From the NCBI RefSeq assembly GCF_021183825.1, contig NZ_CP089211.1, positions 4,012,501 through 4,076,500 of the forward strand: a stretch of DNA of 64,000 nt, written 5' to 3'. The notes beneath the pieces were generated by a model. The model saw only the letters and a program-made list of their open reading frames with translations. It ran no database searches and was not told the DNA's origin. A program made the translations under genes and the position numbers. Positions 62,328 through 64,000 of this stretch are shown here, piece after piece. The stretch comes from Sinomicrobium kalidii. Lineage in GTDB: Bacteria; Bacteroidota; Bacteroidia; Flavobacteriales; Flavobacteriaceae. The stretch's first letter is position 1, and each line of letters opens with the position of its first letter.

Positions 62328-62821
62328 TAAGGATTAATTCCGAAAGTTGTGGGCAAGGTTTGGTTTTGGATATGAGATTTAAGACGACGTAGGACTTAAA
62401 ATAGTTGTAGGCCGAAATAGAAACAGGGTTTAAAGCTATGGCGTTTTGGGTGGATTGTAAGATGTTGCGGGAAGTTATTCATTCGGACATGCTTAAACCT
62501 GAAACTGGATCAGGGACAAAGGCTGTGGGGGTTTTTCGCTTGTTGCCGGTTTCCTATTTTGGTTTTACCATGGATACACGAATGTTTTTTGGTTGAATGT
62601 TGTATGTGAAGCTGATACATCGTAAACCCGGGATCGTTTCCGGTTTCCTGTCTTCCCTCATTTGCAAAAAACTAAACCTCTCCGAACTGTAAGTCCGGAG
62701 GTGAGGAAGTGGCAATGAAATTGCTTTTTAGTTACTTAGTTATTGGGTTATTGTGTGTTGACTAAATAACCGGGTAACCCAATAACTAAGTACCTACAAT
62801 TACTGAACAAAAACTACCCGT
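62328..62821. other. spacer with repeats and palindrome
   Basis: 494 nt without a supported gene. It carries a diverged block near 62468 resembling 53160, a segment at 62561-62583 related to 57359-57381, and a strong palindrome at 62734-62790 related to 27171-27210. Confidence 0.6.
62734..62790. repeat. intergenic palindrome, copy 2
   Basis: Arms of 17 bp at 62734-62750 and 62774-62790 are perfect complements. The centre contains the same GTGTGTTGACTA loop as copy 1 (62753-62764), flanked by smaller complementary arms GGTTATT and AATAACC. Confidence 0.65.
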
Positions 62822-64000
62822 TTAATTCCATCCGCCGCCCAGTGCCCGGTACATGTTCACCATGGCATTCATCTGCTGCATTTTGGTTTCAACGAGCTCA
62901 AACCTCGATTCCAGGGCATCCCGCTGGGTCAGCAATACTTCCATATAATCGGCCCGGGCCGATTTGAAAAGGATGTTGGAAATAGCGATGGATGCGGTAA
63001 GCGCATCTACTTCCTTCGATTTGAGGGTGTAGCTTTTTTCGAGGTTACCGATCTTAGACAACTGATTGGCCACTTCAATATAGGCATTCAGAATGGTCCG
63101 CTCATAATTGTAGACTGCCTGTATCTGCTTTGCATTGGCATTGTAATACGCAGCCTTTATGGCATTCCTGTTGATCAATGGTGCCGTCAGGTCCCCGGTG
63201 AGGGAATAGAGCAGCGATTCGGGCGTGTTCAGCAGGTATTTCGGGTTAAATGCCCGGTAGCCTATATTGGCGGAAATTCCCAGGGAAGGGTAAAAACGGG
63301 CTTTGGCCACCTTGATGTCCAGTTTGGCCGCAGCCAGTTCCAGTTCGGCCTGTTTCACGTCCGGACGGTTTTCCAGCAGTTGTGACGGCAGACCCGAATG
63401 GATGTCGTCGGGGATCAGGTTGTCGAAAGCATCCGGATCTCTGCGGACATGCTGCGGATACCGGCCTACCAGGAAGTTGATCCTGTTCTCCGTTTCCGTG
63501 ATCTTCTGCCGGATATCGTACTGAAGGCTCCTGGTGTGGAGTACCTCTGCCTCGAATTTACGCACAGCCAGTTCGTTGACGCGGGCGGCTTCTTTCTGTA
63601 TCCTCACAATTTTCAGGGCATTGGTCTGGATGGCAATATTCTGTTTAACGATATCCAGCTGATTGTCCAGTGCCAGCAATTCGTAATAGGAATTGGCAAT
63701 TTCGGCGATCAGGTTGGTAACCACAAAGTTTTTGCCTTCAACAGTAGATAAATACCGGCTTATGGCTGCTTTTTTGGCATTGTGCAGTTTCCCCCAGATA
63801 TCTACCTCCCACGAAGCATAGGCGCCCACCAGGTAGTCCTGCAGGGGCTCGGGCATTTCCTCCCCGGGCCTGATGTCGGTAGTGGCTTCACTGGCCCCCC
63901 GGCTGGTGTACCGGGCTTTTTTGTCAACCCCAGCGGCACCTTTCAGACCAATAAACGGCAGGTATTCGCCTTTTCTCGCCCTTACTTCGTTCCTGGCGAT
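62822..64000 (-). CDS. TolC/OprM-type outer-membrane efflux protein, partial at the 5' end
   Basis: About 392 codons are visible; the reading frame is open from 64000 to the stop at 62822, and an internal Met at 63856 is not the true start. The segments SWEVDIWGKLHNAKKAAISRYL, VTNLIAEIANSYYELLALDNQL, FLVGRYPQ, LPSQLLENRPDVKQAELELAAA and YPSLGISANIGY fit the NodT/OprM efflux outer-membrane family; long coiled-coil stretches surround them. The end MVNMYRALGGGWN is the usual C-terminus. The inner-membrane and adaptor partners would lie upstream, to the right, outside the window. Confidence 0.92.
   Translation of the reverse strand: MARNEVRARKGEYLPFIGLKGAAGVDKKARYTSRGASEATTDIRPGEEMPEPLQDYLVGAYASWEVDIWGKLHNAKKAAISRYLSTVEGKNFVVTNLIAEIANSYYELLALDNQLDIVKQNIAIQTNALKIVRIQKEAARVNELAVRKFEAEVLHTRSLQYDIRQKITETENRINFLVGRYPQHVRRDPDAFDNLIPDDIHSGLPSQLLENRPDVKQAELELAAAKLDIKVAKARFYPSLGISANIGYRAFNPKYLLNTPESLLYSLTGDLTAPLINRNAIKAAYYNANAKQIQAVYNYERTILNAYIEVANQLSKIGNLEKSYTLKSKEVDALTASIAISNILFKSARADYMEVLLTQRDALESRFELVETKMQQMNAMVNMYRALGGGWN

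Noticed and set aside
1..64000. tRNA, rRNA, CRISPR arrays, insertion sequences or prophage
   Set aside because: No cloverleaf with a CCA-type acceptor, regular spacer-repeat pattern, transposase or phage gene was recognised; small RNA genes could still have been missed by eye.

Overview
The window is chromosomal DNA from a member of the Bacteroidota, most likely a marine or soil Flavobacteriaceae. Supporting signs are TAnnTTTG-type -7 promoter boxes just upstream of many genes, weak Shine-Dalgarno sequences, many lipoproteins and outer-membrane proteins, VCBS/ASPIC proteins, paired GSII and GSIII glutamine synthetases, and the flavobacterial arrangement of a small NqrF-labelled protein followed by ApbE. 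No rRNA, tRNA, CRISPR array, prophage or insertion sequence was seen.

Layout. (1) 1-7.6 kb is housekeeping: a partial YeeE/YedE transporter, a lipoprotein, a NqrF-like small protein with ApbE, a methyltransferase, Map, DinB, DoxX, PPK2 and a secreted M28 peptidase. (2) 7.8-23.1 kb is a pectin/uronate locus. An apparent ten-gene co-directional unit (kduI, kduD, uxaC, kdgK, kdgA, TRAP dctPQM, uxaB, uxaA) is followed by a convergent LacI-type regulator, which is divergent from a pectin methylesterase and a GH28 polygalacturonase. The enzymes de-esterify and cut pectin outside the cytoplasm. The TRAP system probably imports uronates. UxaC/UxaB/UxaA and KduI/KduD converge on 2-keto-3-deoxygluconate, which KdgK and KdgA split to pyruvate and glyceraldehyde-3-phosphate. 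A shared operator, TGTAATCGATTACA or a near match, sits at the promoters of both arms. (3) 23.2-36.3 kb holds a ferredoxin, a DUF3050 protein, a large GAF protein, an HD-PycTM fusion, a 1229-residue lipoprotein joining a phosphoesterase, a possible kinase-like domain and an Omp85 barrel, a lipoprotein of beta-propeller type, a racemase-like protein lacking both catalytic cysteines, a membrane-anchored GyrI-like protein, and the downstream end of a haloperoxidase operon.

(4) 34.9-42.9 kb is a minus-strand operon of two large VCBS/ASPIC lipoproteins and a vanadium haloperoxidase/PAP2 protein. (5) 43-54 kb carries an outer-membrane protein divergent from a histidine kinase/response regulator pair, PBP4-type DacB, a thioredoxin-fold protein, an OmpA-family protein, a BASS-type transporter and a Na+/Ca2+ exchanger. 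(6) 53.4-64 kb has divergent glutamine synthetases GSII and GSIII, purM, prfA, an AT-rich MntA/HepT toxin-antitoxin pair, pyrF, a BtuF-like metal receptor and a partial TolC-type efflux protein.

Features most worth follow-up are the phosphoesterase/kinase-like/Omp85 fusion, the HD-PycTM protein, the LacI operator pair, alternative hairpins in the uxaB leader, an intergenic palindrome family with a conserved 12-nt loop, and a possible small RNA near 51.7 kb. All assignments come from reading the sequence; no database search was run.
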